From SZUA-430 sp044220975 (lineage in GTDB: Bacteria; Pseudomonadota; Alphaproteobacteria; Micropepsales; Micropepsaceae): a DNA stretch of 64,000 nt. The translations under genes and the position numbers were made by a program. This document shows, piece by piece, positions 8,875-18,427 of this stretch. The notes beneath the pieces were generated by a model. It had not been told where the DNA came from and ran no database searches. It saw only the letters and a program-made list of their open reading frames with translations. The stretch's first letter is position 1; each line of letters begins with the position of its first letter. The DNA is taken from positions 1 through 64,000 of the forward strand of contig JBGAPZ010000015.1 in the NCBI GenBank assembly GCA_044220975.1, given 5' to 3'.

Positions 8875-9989
8875 CCTCGTTGAGAGGAAGCACGCCGCCG
8901 CGTGAGCGCAAGCAACATGCCGACCGTCAGCGCCAGCGCCAATGTCGATGAACCGCCATACGACACGAAGGGAAGTGTCATCCCCTTCGCCGGAATCAGG
9001 CTCAAAGTCACCGCGATGTTGATCGCCGCCTGCAAACCGAACATCGTTGCCAAGCCGGACGCAGCCAACTGCACGAAATGATCGCGCTCATCGACAGCAT
9101 GCCGCAACGCGCGAACGACGATGACACCAAACAGGACGATAAGCACGGTGCACGCGGCAAGCCCGAACTCTTCGCCGGCGACTGCGAAAATGAAATCCGA
9201 ATGGGCATCCGGCAGGACGAACTTCACTGAGCCTTCACCAGGACCGACACCGCCGAAGCCACCTTGCGTGAACGCGTTAAGCGACGTGTCGACCTGAAAC
9301 GTGTCGCCTTCGGCGCTCCAAAATCTGTCGATGCGACTCGCGACGTGAGGCACGAACAGGTAAGCACCCACGCCGCCGCCAACACCCGCCGCACCGAATA
9401 CAGCAAGCCATTGCCACTTAAGGCCGGCAAGAAAGAACATTGCGATACATACGATTGTGGTCAGCATCGTCTGCCCAAAATCGGGCTGCAAAACCAGCAA
9501 ACCGCCGAACGCCGCATAGACGAATCCGGCTATCAACGCGCCCGGAAATCCAGGTGTTCGATTACTTTCCGCAAGCGCGGCCGCTGCGAGCACAACGAAT
9601 GCGGGCTTCGCAAATTCCGACGGTTGAATCGAAAACGGCCCGAACGCCAGCCAGCGATGCGCTCCCTTGATCTCGGGACCAATGAACAGTGCCGCAATCA
9701 TCAGCAGCAGCGAGACGACGTAAACCACAAGCGCAAGCCGGCGCACGTCGCGCGGCGTGGCCAGCGACACGACGATGATCGCAATCAACGCCGGCGCAAC
9801 GAAACTTAGTTGACGATAAACGAAAAAGAACGGCTCGACCCCGATGCGACCTGCCACCGCCGGGCTCGCTGCCAAGGTGAGCAGCACGCCGGACACAATC
9901 AACGACCCTACCGCCGCCAACGACCAACGGTCGATTGTCCACCACCAGTTGGCGATCAAACTGCGGTCCGTGCGCGAAAGCAACGCCAT
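8868..9989 (-). CDS. ftsW: Septal SEDS peptidoglycan polymerase FtsW
   Basis: Polytopic glycosyltransferase of the SEDS family that polymerises lipid II at the septum together with FtsI. The 373 residues contain about ten hydrophobic segments and the SEDS landmarks: KGAHRWLAFGPFSIQPSEFAK, LQPDFGQTM, the extracellular loop before DFIFAVAGEEFG with the catalytic-region Asp/Glu, and LPFVSYGGSS. Its ATG overlaps the murD stop by one base (TGATG). Confidence 0.97.
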   Translation of the reverse strand: MALLSRTDRSLIANWWWTIDRWSLAAVGSLIVSGVLLTLAASPAVAGRIGVEPFFFVYRQLSFVAPALIAIIVVSLATPRDVRRLALVVYVVSLLLMIAALFIGPEIKGAHRWLAFGPFSIQPSEFAKPAFVVLAAAALAESNRTPGFPGALIAGFVYAAFGGLLVLQPDFGQTMLTTIVCIAMFFLAGLKWQWLAVFGAAGVGGGVGAYLFVPHVASRIDRFWSAEGDTFQVDTSLNAFTQGGFGGVGPGEGSVKFVLPDAHSDFIFAVAGEEFGLAACTVLIVLFGVIVVRALRHAVDERDHFVQLAASGLATMFGLQAAINIAVTLSLIPAKGMTLPFVSYGGSSTLALALTVGMLLALTRRRASSQRGW

Positions 9990-11407
9990 CAGGCACGTTC
10001 CTTAAGCCGCGCCTCGTCGGCGATCAGCTTGAACACACGTTTGAACTCCAAGCCGCGCTGCTCGAAGTCGCGGAACTGATCGAACGACGCACACGCGGGC
10101 GACAGGAGCACAACAGGTTCTCCTGCGGAGCCAGCAGCATCCTTTGCCGCCGCCCGCATTGCGGCTTCCAGCGTTCCGGACTTCGTGAACGAAACGTGCG
10201 CCCCAAGCGTCGCAGCGAACGCGTCCATCGCGTCGCCGATCAAGTACGCGCGCGTGATCCGCGGAAAGAACGGCGCAAGGCTTTCGATCCCCCCGGCTTT
10301 CGCCTTACCGCCCGCGATCCAATAGATGTTATCGTAACAAGCCAGCGCGCGTGCGGCGGCATCCGCATTCGTCGCCTTTGAGTCGTTGACGAAGTGCACG
10401 CGGCCAACATGGCCCACCAACTCGATACGATGCGCCAAACCGGGGAACGAAGTCATCGCCGGCGCAATCTCGGCCGGATCGACGACAAGCGGCCGAACCG
10501 CAGCGTAAGCGATCGCCGCGTTCTGCCAGTTGTGCGCGCCCGGCATGCGCGTCAGCGTACGAAGGTCGCGCACCTCTCGTGACGCCGCGCCCGTGGAATC
10601 GTAGAGGTTCCCATCCAGCACGAAGATGCCGCGCCCGAGCACCTTTCCGATCGATACCGGCGTCACCGCGACGCCAATGCGAACCGAGAGCTTCGTGAAA
10701 ATCTCGGACGAAAGCGCATCGTCAACGCCGACGACCGCATGATCGCCGCGACCTTGATGTCGAAAAATGTTCGCTTTGACGGCGGCGTAATTATCGATCG
10801 TGCCGTGCCGGTCGATATGATCCGGCGTGATGTTGATCAGCACTGCCACATCCGGCCGAACCGACGGCGTCAGATCGATCTGGTATGAACTCATTTCGAT
10901 GACGTACGCGCGCCGCGGCGAAGGTGGCGCGAGCTCGAGAATGGGCTTGCCGATATTGCCGCCAACCTCGGCGTCGTACCCAAGCTGCGACAGCAAATGT
11001 CCAATCAGCGCGGTCGTTGTCGACTTGCCGTTCGTACCGGTGATGCAAACGATTTTGGGATGCGTGCGGTCGCTCTCGGCAGGGCGCACGACGCGGAAGA
11101 ACAGCTCCACGTCGCCGATGACTTCCGTTCGCGCTTCCTGCGCTTTGACCACGAACGGATGGGGCTTAGGATGCGTGAGCGGCACGCCGGGACTCAAGAC
11201 CAACGCTGCGACGCCGTGCCAGTCGATGCCAGCGAGATCGCGAATCGTAACGCCGGCGCCTGCTGCCGCTTCGCGCGCATCAGGCTTGTCATCCCAACCG
11301 ACAACCTCGGCACCACCCGCGATCAAGGCGCGCGCGGCCGAAATCCCCGATCGCGCAAGCCCGAAAACGGCGACGGTTTTGCCCTTGAAGAGCGGAACGG
11401 CGATCAC
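9989..11407 (-). CDS. murD: UDP-N-acetylmuramoylalanine--D-glutamate ligase
   Basis: Adds D-Glu to UDP-MurNAc-L-Ala. The 472 residues show the N-terminal uracil-binding Rossmann motif VFGLARSGISAARAL, the P-loop ITGTNGKSTTTALIGHLL, the central-domain NITPDHIDRH, and the C-terminal VNDSKATNADAA motif that distinguishes MurD. It lies four bases after mraY and is coupled to ftsW. Confidence 0.97.
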   Translation of the reverse strand: MIAVPLFKGKTVAVFGLARSGISAARALIAGGAEVVGWDDKPDAREAAAGAGVTIRDLAGIDWHGVAALVLSPGVPLTHPKPHPFVVKAQEARTEVIGDVELFFRVVRPAESDRTHPKIVCITGTNGKSTTTALIGHLLSQLGYDAEVGGNIGKPILELAPPSPRRAYVIEMSSYQIDLTPSVRPDVAVLINITPDHIDRHGTIDNYAAVKANIFRHQGRGDHAVVGVDDALSSEIFTKLSVRIGVAVTPVSIGKVLGRGIFVLDGNLYDSTGAASREVRDLRTLTRMPGAHNWQNAAIAYAAVRPLVVDPAEIAPAMTSFPGLAHRIELVGHVGRVHFVNDSKATNADAAARALACYDNIYWIAGGKAKAGGIESLAPFFPRITRAYLIGDAMDAFAATLGAHVSFTKSGTLEAAMRAAAKDAAGSAGEPVVLLSPACASFDQFRDFEQRGLEFKRVFKLIADEARLKERA

Positions 11408-11411
11408 CGGT

Positions 11412-12521
11412 TCACCTGATCTTCAACGTTGCAAGGCCGATTAGCGCCAAGATCACCGAAATGATCCAGAACCGGATGACGATGGTAGGTTCGCGCCAGC
11501 CGAGCTGCTCGAAATGGTGATGGATCGGCGCCATCTTGAACACGCGCTTACCAGTGAGCTTGAACGACGCAACTTGGATCATCACCGACACGGCCTCGAG
11601 CACAAAGAGCCCGCCGATGATGCCGAGTACGATCTCATGCTTGATGGCCACCGCCATCGTTCCAAGCATACCGCCCAGCGCAAGCGAGCCAGTGTCGCCC
11701 ATGAACACCATCGCCGGAGGCGCGTTGTACCAAAGGAACCCGAGCCCCGCGCCAAGCAACGCCCCGCACAACACCGCAAGCTCGCCGGTACCGGGCACAT
11801 AAAGCAGCTGCAAATACGTTGTGAAATCCGCGCGCCCCACAACGTAGGCAATGACGCCGAAACTGGATGCCGCAACCATCACCGGCACGATCGCAAGCCC
11901 ATCAAGCCCGTCCGTCAAATTTACCGCGTTTGACGCGCCCACGATCACGAGCAAGCCGAAGACGATGAAAAGCGCACCAAGCGGAATGACGAGATCTTTT
12001 AAGAACGGCAACGCGATGGTTCCGGAAAGCTTCGGCGACGCCGGCCCCCCCATTGTCCGGTGCAACTCCATGATCACGATCACGGCCGCAATCGAAATGA
12101 TCCCTTGCACCAACAGTTTGAAGCGGCCCGAGACACCGTCGGACGAACGCTTCGTGACCTTGAGATAGTCGTCCCAAAACCCGAGCATACCAAACCCGAG
12201 CGTTACGCCGAGCACAGTCCAAACGTACAGGTTCGTGAGATCGGCCCAGAGCAGGGTCGATACCGTGAGCGCGATCAGAATCATAAACCCGCCCATAGTG
12301 GGCGTGCCCTTCTTCTCAAGGATATGGCGTTGCGGTCCGTCTTCGCGGATCGGTTGCCCCTTGCCCTGTTTGACCTTCAACCAGCGGATCAAAGGCGGAC
12401 CGATAATGAACGCGATGATCAGAGCCGTCATCATCGCGCCGCCGACGCGGAACGTGATGTAGCGAAAGACATTGAACAATTGGAACTGATCGGCGAGCGG
12501 AACGAGGAAATAGTGAAGCAT
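11412..12521 (-). CDS. mraY: Phospho-N-acetylmuramoyl-pentapeptide transferase
   Basis: Integral-membrane enzyme that transfers phospho-MurNAc-pentapeptide to undecaprenyl phosphate, forming lipid I. The start MLHYFLVPLADQ (369 aa) is ten bases after the murF stop and is preceded by GGCGGGG. The frame stays open upstream through the murF 3' end but that part is not protein-like. The motifs GTPTMGG, the Asp pair in GFWDDYLKV, NAVNLTDGLDGLA and the PIHHHFE loop are all present, with about ten membrane segments. Confidence 0.97.
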   Translation of the reverse strand: MLHYFLVPLADQFQLFNVFRYITFRVGGAMMTALIIAFIIGPPLIRWLKVKQGKGQPIREDGPQRHILEKKGTPTMGGFMILIALTVSTLLWADLTNLYVWTVLGVTLGFGMLGFWDDYLKVTKRSSDGVSGRFKLLVQGIISIAAVIVIMELHRTMGGPASPKLSGTIALPFLKDLVIPLGALFIVFGLLVIVGASNAVNLTDGLDGLAIVPVMVAASSFGVIAYVVGRADFTTYLQLLYVPGTGELAVLCGALLGAGLGFLWYNAPPAMVFMGDTGSLALGGMLGTMAVAIKHEIVLGIIGGLFVLEAVSVMIQVASFKLTGKRVFKMAPIHHHFEQLGWREPTIVIRFWIISVILALIGLATLKIR

Positions 12522-12531
12522 GAAACCCCGC

Positions 12532-13929
12532 CTAATGGTGCGCCGTCGCGAGAGCCTTGAGTGCTTCGACCACGAGACGCATCTTTGAACCGTTGGAGCC
12601 TTTGACCATGACGACGTCGCCAGCCCGGACCGTGTCCGCGACCACACGCGCGATCTCGGACGATGCGCTTGCATAACCGCCGCGCTGCCGCGCGGCAATT
12701 GCCTGCCAAAGACTATTCATGAGCGGACCGCTCGCAAACACGAGATCGATGCCATGTTCGGCAAGCGGTTTCGCGAGGCCTGCGTGCAGTTCTCCGCCTG
12801 TCGGCCCAAGCTCCAGCATGTCTCCGAGCACCGCGATGCGCCGTCCGCCGGGCCCCGGTTTCACGCGCCCCAGTGTCGCGATCGACACAGCCATCGATAG
12901 CGGATTGGCATTGTAGCTCTCGTCGATCAGATCGAACGCGCCCTTCGCCGCGGTGATTCGTTGCCGCGCGCCACGCCCGGCAAGGGCGCTTAGCGACGCC
13001 ATGTCGGCGGCGGCCCGTTCCACATCGGCGCCCAGCGACGCGATCACTGCGAGCACGCCCAAACTGTTCAGCGCCCAATGCTCGCCGGGTGCACCCACCC
13101 GGTACCGCAAAGATTTGCCGAACATCGTGATACCGACTTCCGTTACGTCCTCACCAAGCTGAAGATCGGTGAGACGCACATCGCACGTTGGCGCGCGTCC
13201 GAACGTCAGTACGCGCGACGGCTTCGCCTTCCCCGCGCGCTCTTTCAATTGCTCAGTCCATTCGAGATCGCCGTTGATGACGGCAACAGCCCCGGGTTCC
13301 AGACCTGAAAAAATTTCGGCCTTCGCATCTGCGATGCCCGCAACCGACGAGAAATGTTCAAGATGTACGGCGGCCACCATCGTGACGATCGCCACGTGCG
13401 GTCTGACCTGTGCCGTCAGCGGTGTAATCTCGCCCGCGTGGTTCATCCCGATTTCGAAGATGCCGTATTGCGTGTCGAGTGGCATCCGCGCGAGCGATAG
13501 CGGTACACCCCAAAGATTGTTGTAGGACGCAGCAGACGCATGCGTGCGCCCCTGCAATTCCAACAGATGGCGCAGCGCCTCCTTCGTACTTGTCTTGCCG
13601 ACGCTGCCTGTCACCGCGGCAACACGTGCACTCACCTCGGACCGTCGCGCGCTTCCGAGCGCTTCAAGCGCCATCTGCACATCGCGCACTTTGATCAGCT
13701 TGTCCGCAGCAACACCTGTCACGTCGCGCGACACCAATGCTGCAGACGCACCGCGTTTGATCGCATCAGCCACAAAGTCGTGCCCGTCGCGCGCGTCTTT
13801 CAGAGCCACAAACAAGTCGCCGGTCTGCAGCGTCCGCGTATCGATGGAAACACCGGCGATCGCGGCATCACCGACCGCAGCACCACCTGTCACGGCAGCA
13901 ACTTGTTTCACAGTCCAGAGCGAACTCAT
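12532..13929 (-). CDS. murF: UDP-MurNAc-tripeptide--D-Ala-D-Ala ligase
   Basis: Attaches the D-Ala-D-Ala made by Ddl, finishing the cytoplasmic pentapeptide precursor. The 465 residues have an N-terminal Mur domain (SIDTRTLQTGDLFVAL), the P-loop VTGSVGKTSTKEAL near residue 107, the Mur ligase centre and a C-terminal domain with DESYNANPLSM and VLGDMLELG. The start overlaps the murE stop (ATGA). Confidence 0.97.
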   Translation of the reverse strand: MSSLWTVKQVAAVTGGAAVGDAAIAGVSIDTRTLQTGDLFVALKDARDGHDFVADAIKRGASAALVSRDVTGVAADKLIKVRDVQMALEALGSARRSEVSARVAAVTGSVGKTSTKEALRHLLELQGRTHASAASYNNLWGVPLSLARMPLDTQYGIFEIGMNHAGEITPLTAQVRPHVAIVTMVAAVHLEHFSSVAGIADAKAEIFSGLEPGAVAVINGDLEWTEQLKERAGKAKPSRVLTFGRAPTCDVRLTDLQLGEDVTEVGITMFGKSLRYRVGAPGEHWALNSLGVLAVIASLGADVERAAADMASLSALAGRGARQRITAAKGAFDLIDESYNANPLSMAVSIATLGRVKPGPGGRRIAVLGDMLELGPTGGELHAGLAKPLAEHGIDLVFASGPLMNSLWQAIAARQRGGYASASSEIARVVADTVRAGDVVMVKGSNGSKMRLVVEALKALATAHH

Positions 13930-15371
13930 CCCTGCCCTTTCATTCGCGCAATCACGGCGCGCGCCTCATCCGTGTCGTTGAAAGGTCTGACCTCGCGGCC
14001 AACGATTTGCCCAGCTTCGTGCCCCTTGCCCGCGATAACAACGACATCGCCATGATCTGCACTCACGATAGCCATCTCGATCGCCTTCGCGCGATCGCCG
14101 ACCTCGTGTGCACCAACGGCACCCTGCAGCACCGCCCGCCGGATCGCCGCTGCATCTTCGGTACGCGGATTGTCATCGGTCACGATCACACGATCTGCAT
14201 AGGCTTTCGCCGCTGCTCCCATCAAGGAACGCTTGCCGGGATCGCGATCGCCGCCACACCCGAACACAACCCAGAGTCTCGCCGCCGTATGCGGCCGCAA
14301 CGCCTTTAGAACAGTCTCAATCGCATCCGGCGTGTGCGCGTAGTCGACATAGACCGGCACGCCGACGGCCGAAACACCAACCTTCTGCAACCGCCCCGGC
14401 GCACCCTCAAGCTCACGCAGCGCTTCGAACACCGCCGCAGCGTCGCCGCCCAATCCCAACACTAGACCGGCCGCGACCATCGCGTTCGACGCTTGGAACC
14501 CGCCTGCAAGTGGCAATGCGACATCATACGTGCGTCCATCCCAAACAACCGCGAGTGTCTGCCCGTCGCCACGTGGCTCGCGTTTGGCGATGCGCAGGTC
14601 GCCGCTCTTTTCGCCCACCATGATCAAATGCTGGCCACGCGTCTTCGCAGCGCGTGCAAACGCGTCGGCCGACGGACTGTCGACATTGATTACCGCAACG
14701 CCATTCGGCGGCAGCACCTCGCTGAACAAACGCAGCTTGGCTTGCTCATACGCTTCAAGCGTCTCGTGATAATCGAGATGATCGCGCGTCAGGTTCGTAA
14801 ACGCCGCCGCCTTCAGCTTCACGCCGTCGACGCGATACTGTGCCAGACCGTGGCTCGACGCTTCGAACGCAACATGATCGACGCCCTCGTCGACAAGCTC
14901 CGCAAGTAGCCGGTGAATCTCGACCGGATCGGGCGTCGTATGTCCGAGCGGCTTGGTTCCATGGGGTGACACGACCCCGACAGTGCCGAAGCTCGCCGCC
15001 TTATACCCGAGCTTCGTCCAAATCTGGCGAACGAACGAGGCGATGGACGTCTTCCCATTCGTGCCCGTTACCGCAGCAATCGTTTGCGGCTGCCTGCCAT
15101 AAAACCGCGCCGCAATGGTGGACAAACGCTTGCGTGGATTAGCGTCGACAATCGCGACCGTCGATCTGGTCTCGGCACGTATTGCTTCATTGCCGAGAAT
15201 GGCAACAGCACCCTTCGCAATCGCATCTTTGACGAACGCAGCACCGTCAAGCTTCGCACCGGGCAACGCCGCGAAGAGATACCCCGGCTTCACCGCACGA
15301 CTGTCCGCGGTTACGCCTGTGATCTCGAGATCGGCGCCTGAGATATTCGGAACAAGGGCGCTAAGTCGCAT
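13926..15371 (-). CDS. murE: UDP-MurNAc-tripeptide synthetase (meso-DAP adding)
   Basis: Adds the third stem residue. The DNPR motif in VTDDNPRTED is the known marker for meso-diaminopimelate specificity, so the wall is the usual Gram-negative A1-gamma type (inference). P-loop AVTGTNGKTSIASF and SSHGLAQYRVDG are visible. The start MRLSALVPNISG (481 aa) falls four bases after ftsI. An alternative ATG at 15392 would add seven residues and overlap ftsI by 17 bases. Neither has a strong Shine-Dalgarno sequence. Confidence 0.96.
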   Translation of the reverse strand: MRLSALVPNISGADLEITGVTADSRAVKPGYLFAALPGAKLDGAAFVKDAIAKGAVAILGNEAIRAETRSTVAIVDANPRKRLSTIAARFYGRQPQTIAAVTGTNGKTSIASFVRQIWTKLGYKAASFGTVGVVSPHGTKPLGHTTPDPVEIHRLLAELVDEGVDHVAFEASSHGLAQYRVDGVKLKAAAFTNLTRDHLDYHETLEAYEQAKLRLFSEVLPPNGVAVINVDSPSADAFARAAKTRGQHLIMVGEKSGDLRIAKREPRGDGQTLAVVWDGRTYDVALPLAGGFQASNAMVAAGLVLGLGGDAAAVFEALRELEGAPGRLQKVGVSAVGVPVYVDYAHTPDAIETVLKALRPHTAARLWVVFGCGGDRDPGKRSLMGAAAKAYADRVIVTDDNPRTEDAAAIRRAVLQGAVGAHEVGDRAKAIEMAIVSADHGDVVVIAGKGHEAGQIVGREVRPFNDTDEARAVIARMKGQG

Positions 15372-15375
15372 GGGC

Positions 15376-17055
15376 TCAATGGAAGTCCTCATACGATGCC
15401 ACGGTGGTGGGAACGCCCTGTTTCGGATCGGCGGGGGTCACGGGTACGTTCAGCATCGGCGCAATGCGCGCGATCACTTTGCCCGCCGTTGGTGCCGCCG
15501 TCCACCCCGCCGTGGCAAATCCCTTCGTCGCCTCTGTCGGCTGTGGCTCATCAAGCAAGACAAGCACCAGGTAACGCGGATTCTTCGCAGGAAACACGCC
15601 CATGAAAGAGTTCAACAAGGCCGTGTGCTCATACCCGCCCGTGCTCGCCTTCTCTGCCGTTCCAGTCTTTCCGGCGACGGGATAACCAGGCACGTCAGCC
15701 AAAGAGCCTGTGCCCTGCGTCACAACCATGCGCAACAGATCGCGCATCTGCGCGCTCGTGCCCTCGCTGACCACCCGCGTGAACGGAACGACCTCGGCCG
15801 GGTCTCGCTTAAGCAGCGTGGGCTTCACAAGCCGTCCGCCGTTGACGAGAGCCGCGCTCGCGGCCGCGACATGCAACGGTGTCACCGCAATTCCGTGGCC
15901 GTACGCCACTGTCATCGTCTCGAGGTCACCCCACCGCGCAGGTACGATCGGCGTGCCGGTCTCTTTGATCTGGCTGGCGATCGGTGTGAGCAGACCCATC
16001 TTGGCGAGATAGGCGCGCTGTATCGGTGTTCCGACGACAAGCGCCATCTTCGCTGTGCCGATGTTCGACGAGTGAACGAAAATCTCGGGCACTGTCAAAA
16101 ACCGGTTCTCGGGATGAAAATCCGAGATCGTAAAACGCCCGGACGTAATCGGGTTTGTCGCATCGAATTGCGACACCAGAGTCACCTTCGCCGAATCGAG
16201 CGCCATCGCCGTCGTAAACGTCTTAAACGTCGAGCCCATCTCGTAGACGCCCAAAGTCACGCGATTGAACAGACCGTCTTTCGTCGCCCGACCGGGCTCG
16301 TTCGGGTCGAAATCGGGCAACGACGACAATGCCAGGATCTCGCCGTTGTCGACGTTCATCACAATGCCGGCCGCAGCCTTCGCGCGAAACGTCGCCATCG
16401 CGGCAGCAAGCTCGTCGGCAAGCGCGTGCTGCACGCGAAGATCGAGCGACAACTCCAGCACGCTGCCGCGATTGCGCTTTTCCAGGATCAGGTCTTCGAC
16501 ACCGCGCTCGACGCCCGCCAGCCCATGATTGTCCACATTCACATAGCCGAGCGCGTGGGCCGCGGTTCGCCCATTCGGATAAACACGCCGCGGCTCCGAC
16601 CGGAAGTGCAGCCCCGGAATCCCAAGCTGACGCACGGCTTCCTGTTGGCGCGGAGGCACATCGCGTTTGATCCATACGAACGCCTGACGACTGGAGAGTT
16701 TCTGCGTAAGGCCCTTCGCATCGAGCCCCGGCATGATCGCCTGCAACGCTAGAGCCGTTTCTGCCGGATCCCAAACCACGCGCGCATCGGCATAGAGCGA
16801 AGCCGCTTGCAAATCCGTCGCCAGGATTTCGCCGGTGCGGTCGACGATATCGGCCCGGTAGTACGAGCCATCGCTCGTGACGCGCGCAGCTGCGCGAGAC
16901 GCGCCTTCGCGGAACATCGTGACCTCGACGAGCCGCCCGAACAGCACCGCAAACACCACGCCGAAGATCGCCAATGCGTAAGTCAGCCGTTGCCGCGTAC
17001 GCGCCATGGCCGCTTTCGCAACGCCTTCCAGGGTGATCCGGTCCTCAAGTTTCAC
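15376..17055 (-). CDS. ftsI: Septal transpeptidase FtsI (PBP3)
   Basis: Class B penicillin-binding protein that crosslinks septal peptidoglycan with FtsW. A GTG start at 17055 overlaps the ftsL stop (GTGA) and gives 559 aa starting MKLEDRITLEGVAKAAM. The frame is open further upstream inside ftsL but that part is not FtsI-like. A basic tail precedes one membrane span at about residues 23-42 and the pedestal domain. Active-site motifs are S-T-F-K at 275-278, S-S-N at 329-331 and K-T-G at 463-465. All are intact. Confidence 0.96.
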   Translation of the reverse strand: MKLEDRITLEGVAKAAMARTRQRLTYALAIFGVVFAVLFGRLVEVTMFREGASRAAARVTSDGSYYRADIVDRTGEILATDLQAASLYADARVVWDPAETALALQAIMPGLDAKGLTQKLSSRQAFVWIKRDVPPRQQEAVRQLGIPGLHFRSEPRRVYPNGRTAAHALGYVNVDNHGLAGVERGVEDLILEKRNRGSVLELSLDLRVQHALADELAAAMATFRAKAAAGIVMNVDNGEILALSSLPDFDPNEPGRATKDGLFNRVTLGVYEMGSTFKTFTTAMALDSAKVTLVSQFDATNPITSGRFTISDFHPENRFLTVPEIFVHSSNIGTAKMALVVGTPIQRAYLAKMGLLTPIASQIKETGTPIVPARWGDLETMTVAYGHGIAVTPLHVAAASAALVNGGRLVKPTLLKRDPAEVVPFTRVVSEGTSAQMRDLLRMVVTQGTGSLADVPGYPVAGKTGTAEKASTGGYEHTALLNSFMGVFPAKNPRYLVLVLLDEPQPTEATKGFATAGWTAAPTAGKVIARIAPMLNVPVTPADPKQGVPTTVASYEDFH

Positions 17056-17441
17056 GGAACCGCCTGCGGCAACGCCGGTTTGAAGCGGGGCCTTGGGGCG
17101 TTCGGTACCACTCTTGGCGGTAGCTCGCTCGCTTCGACGATTTGCGATGCATCGGCAGACGACGGATTGCGCAGCGGCAATGACGCTAGCACCACGATCT
17201 GCGAGGCGCCCGGTTGCTTCAGCGGCAAATGCTCCCGCGCCAACGTCTGCAATCGCTCCGGTTGATTCAGATAAGACCACTCCGCCTTCAGCACGCGGAT
17301 CGCTTCCTGCTCGCTCACGAGCGACGCCTTGAGCGCCGTGAGCTCGCGCTCTTGGCCCTGCACGCGCGAGACGCCGTTGTAGAGCTCAAAGCAAATGAGC
17401 GCGAGCAAAGCAACGCCGCTGACGCCCACAAAACGGATCAC
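17052..17441 (-). CDS. ftsL: Cell division protein FtsL
   Basis: Small bitopic divisome protein that forms the FtsQLB complex and activates FtsWI. The 129 residues have an N-terminal membrane span (VGVSGVALLALICFELYNGV, residues 5-24), a coiled-coil-like stretch (RELTALKASLVSEQEAIRVLKAEW) and the conserved L-N-Q-P-E-R-L-Q motif. A Pro/Ala-rich tail follows. Identification rests on topology, the LNQPERL motif and position between rsmH and ftsI. It overlaps rsmH by four bases. Confidence 0.92.
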   Translation of the reverse strand: MIRFVGVSGVALLALICFELYNGVSRVQGQERELTALKASLVSEQEAIRVLKAEWSYLNQPERLQTLAREHLPLKQPGASQIVVLASLPLRNPSSADASQIVEASELPPRVVPNAPRPRFKPALPQAVP

Positions 17442-18427
17442 GCGCGCACCTCGGGAAGCACGCCGGCCTTGATCGCATCGTAGGGAATTGCCGGCGCGCC
17501 GGTACGAACAGCCGAGCGCAGCTTCGCCGAACGCGACCGCGGATTGCGCAGAAGTTCCGCCCTGCCCGGTGCCACGGCGCGCTTCACATCGAGTTGGAAC
17601 GAGGCGGTCGGCGCACTCACCGGTGCAACGGGCATATGCCGCGATCCTTGCGAAACCTTGCCGGAACGCTCCGCCAGAAACTGCTTCACGATCCGGTCTT
17701 CAAGCGAATGAAACGAGACGACCGCTAGCCGCCCTCCCGGCTTCAGCAACCGTTCGGCCGCCGCAAGTGCGCGCGTTAACTCGCCAAGCTCGTCGTTGAC
17801 GTAGATGCGCAGCGCCTGAAACGTACGCGTCGCCGGATGAATTCCGTTCGAGTAACGGCCAATCGCTTTGGCGCAGATGCTCGCAAGCTCGAGCGTCCGC
17901 GTGATCGGGCCTTTCGCACGCGCCGCCACGATCGCGCGCGCAACCGCATTTGCGCGATCTTCCTCGCCATACGCGAAGAGAATGCCGGCGAGCGCCTGCT
18001 CGCTATAGGTGTTGACGATCCCTTCCGCCGAAATGCCGCTCACACCCATGCGCATGTCGAGCGGACCGTCGTTCTGGAACGAAAACCCGCGTTCGGCTTC
18101 TTCCAATTGGAACGACGAAACGCCAAGGTCGAGCACAATGGCGTCGACAGCGTCCACGTCGTGGCCGGCGAGCAAATCTTGCATCGATCCGAAGGGTCCG
18201 TTGATCAGGGTGAGCCTGCCCGGGAATTCCCTAACGAATTCTTTACCGCGCTCGATTGCGGCGGGGTCGCGGTCGATTCCGTACATCGTGCAGCGCGCGC
18301 GCCGGAGCAGCGCCCGCGCATAGCCACCGCCGCCGAACGTAGCGTCCACGATCACCTGCCCGTCGTGCGGCTGCACCGCCTCGATCACTTCGGCGAGCAG
18401 TACAGGAATATGGACCGTATCGTTCAA
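17438..18427 (-). CDS. rsmH: 16S rRNA (cytosine-1402-N4)-methyltransferase RsmH
   Basis: SAM-dependent enzyme (formerly MraW) that methylates N4 of C1402 in the 16S P-site. The start chosen is TTG at 18427: it overlaps the mraZ stop (TTGA), has AAGGGAG six bases upstream and gives 329 aa beginning LNDTVHIPVLLAEV, the usual family N-terminus. Motifs are VDATFGGGGYARALL (SAM), GIDRDPAAIERG, VLDLGVSSFQLEEAERGFSF and VSFHSLEDRIVKQF. A longer reading frame upstream lies inside mraZ and is rejected. Confidence 0.96.
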   Translation of the reverse strand: MNDTVHIPVLLAEVIEAVQPHDGQVIVDATFGGGGYARALLRRARCTMYGIDRDPAAIERGKEFVREFPGRLTLINGPFGSMQDLLAGHDVDAVDAIVLDLGVSSFQLEEAERGFSFQNDGPLDMRMGVSGISAEGIVNTYSEQALAGILFAYGEEDRANAVARAIVAARAKGPITRTLELASICAKAIGRYSNGIHPATRTFQALRIYVNDELGELTRALAAAERLLKPGGRLAVVSFHSLEDRIVKQFLAERSGKVSQGSRHMPVAPVSAPTASFQLDVKRAVAPGRAELLRNPRSRSAKLRSAVRTGAPAIPYDAIKAGVLPEVRA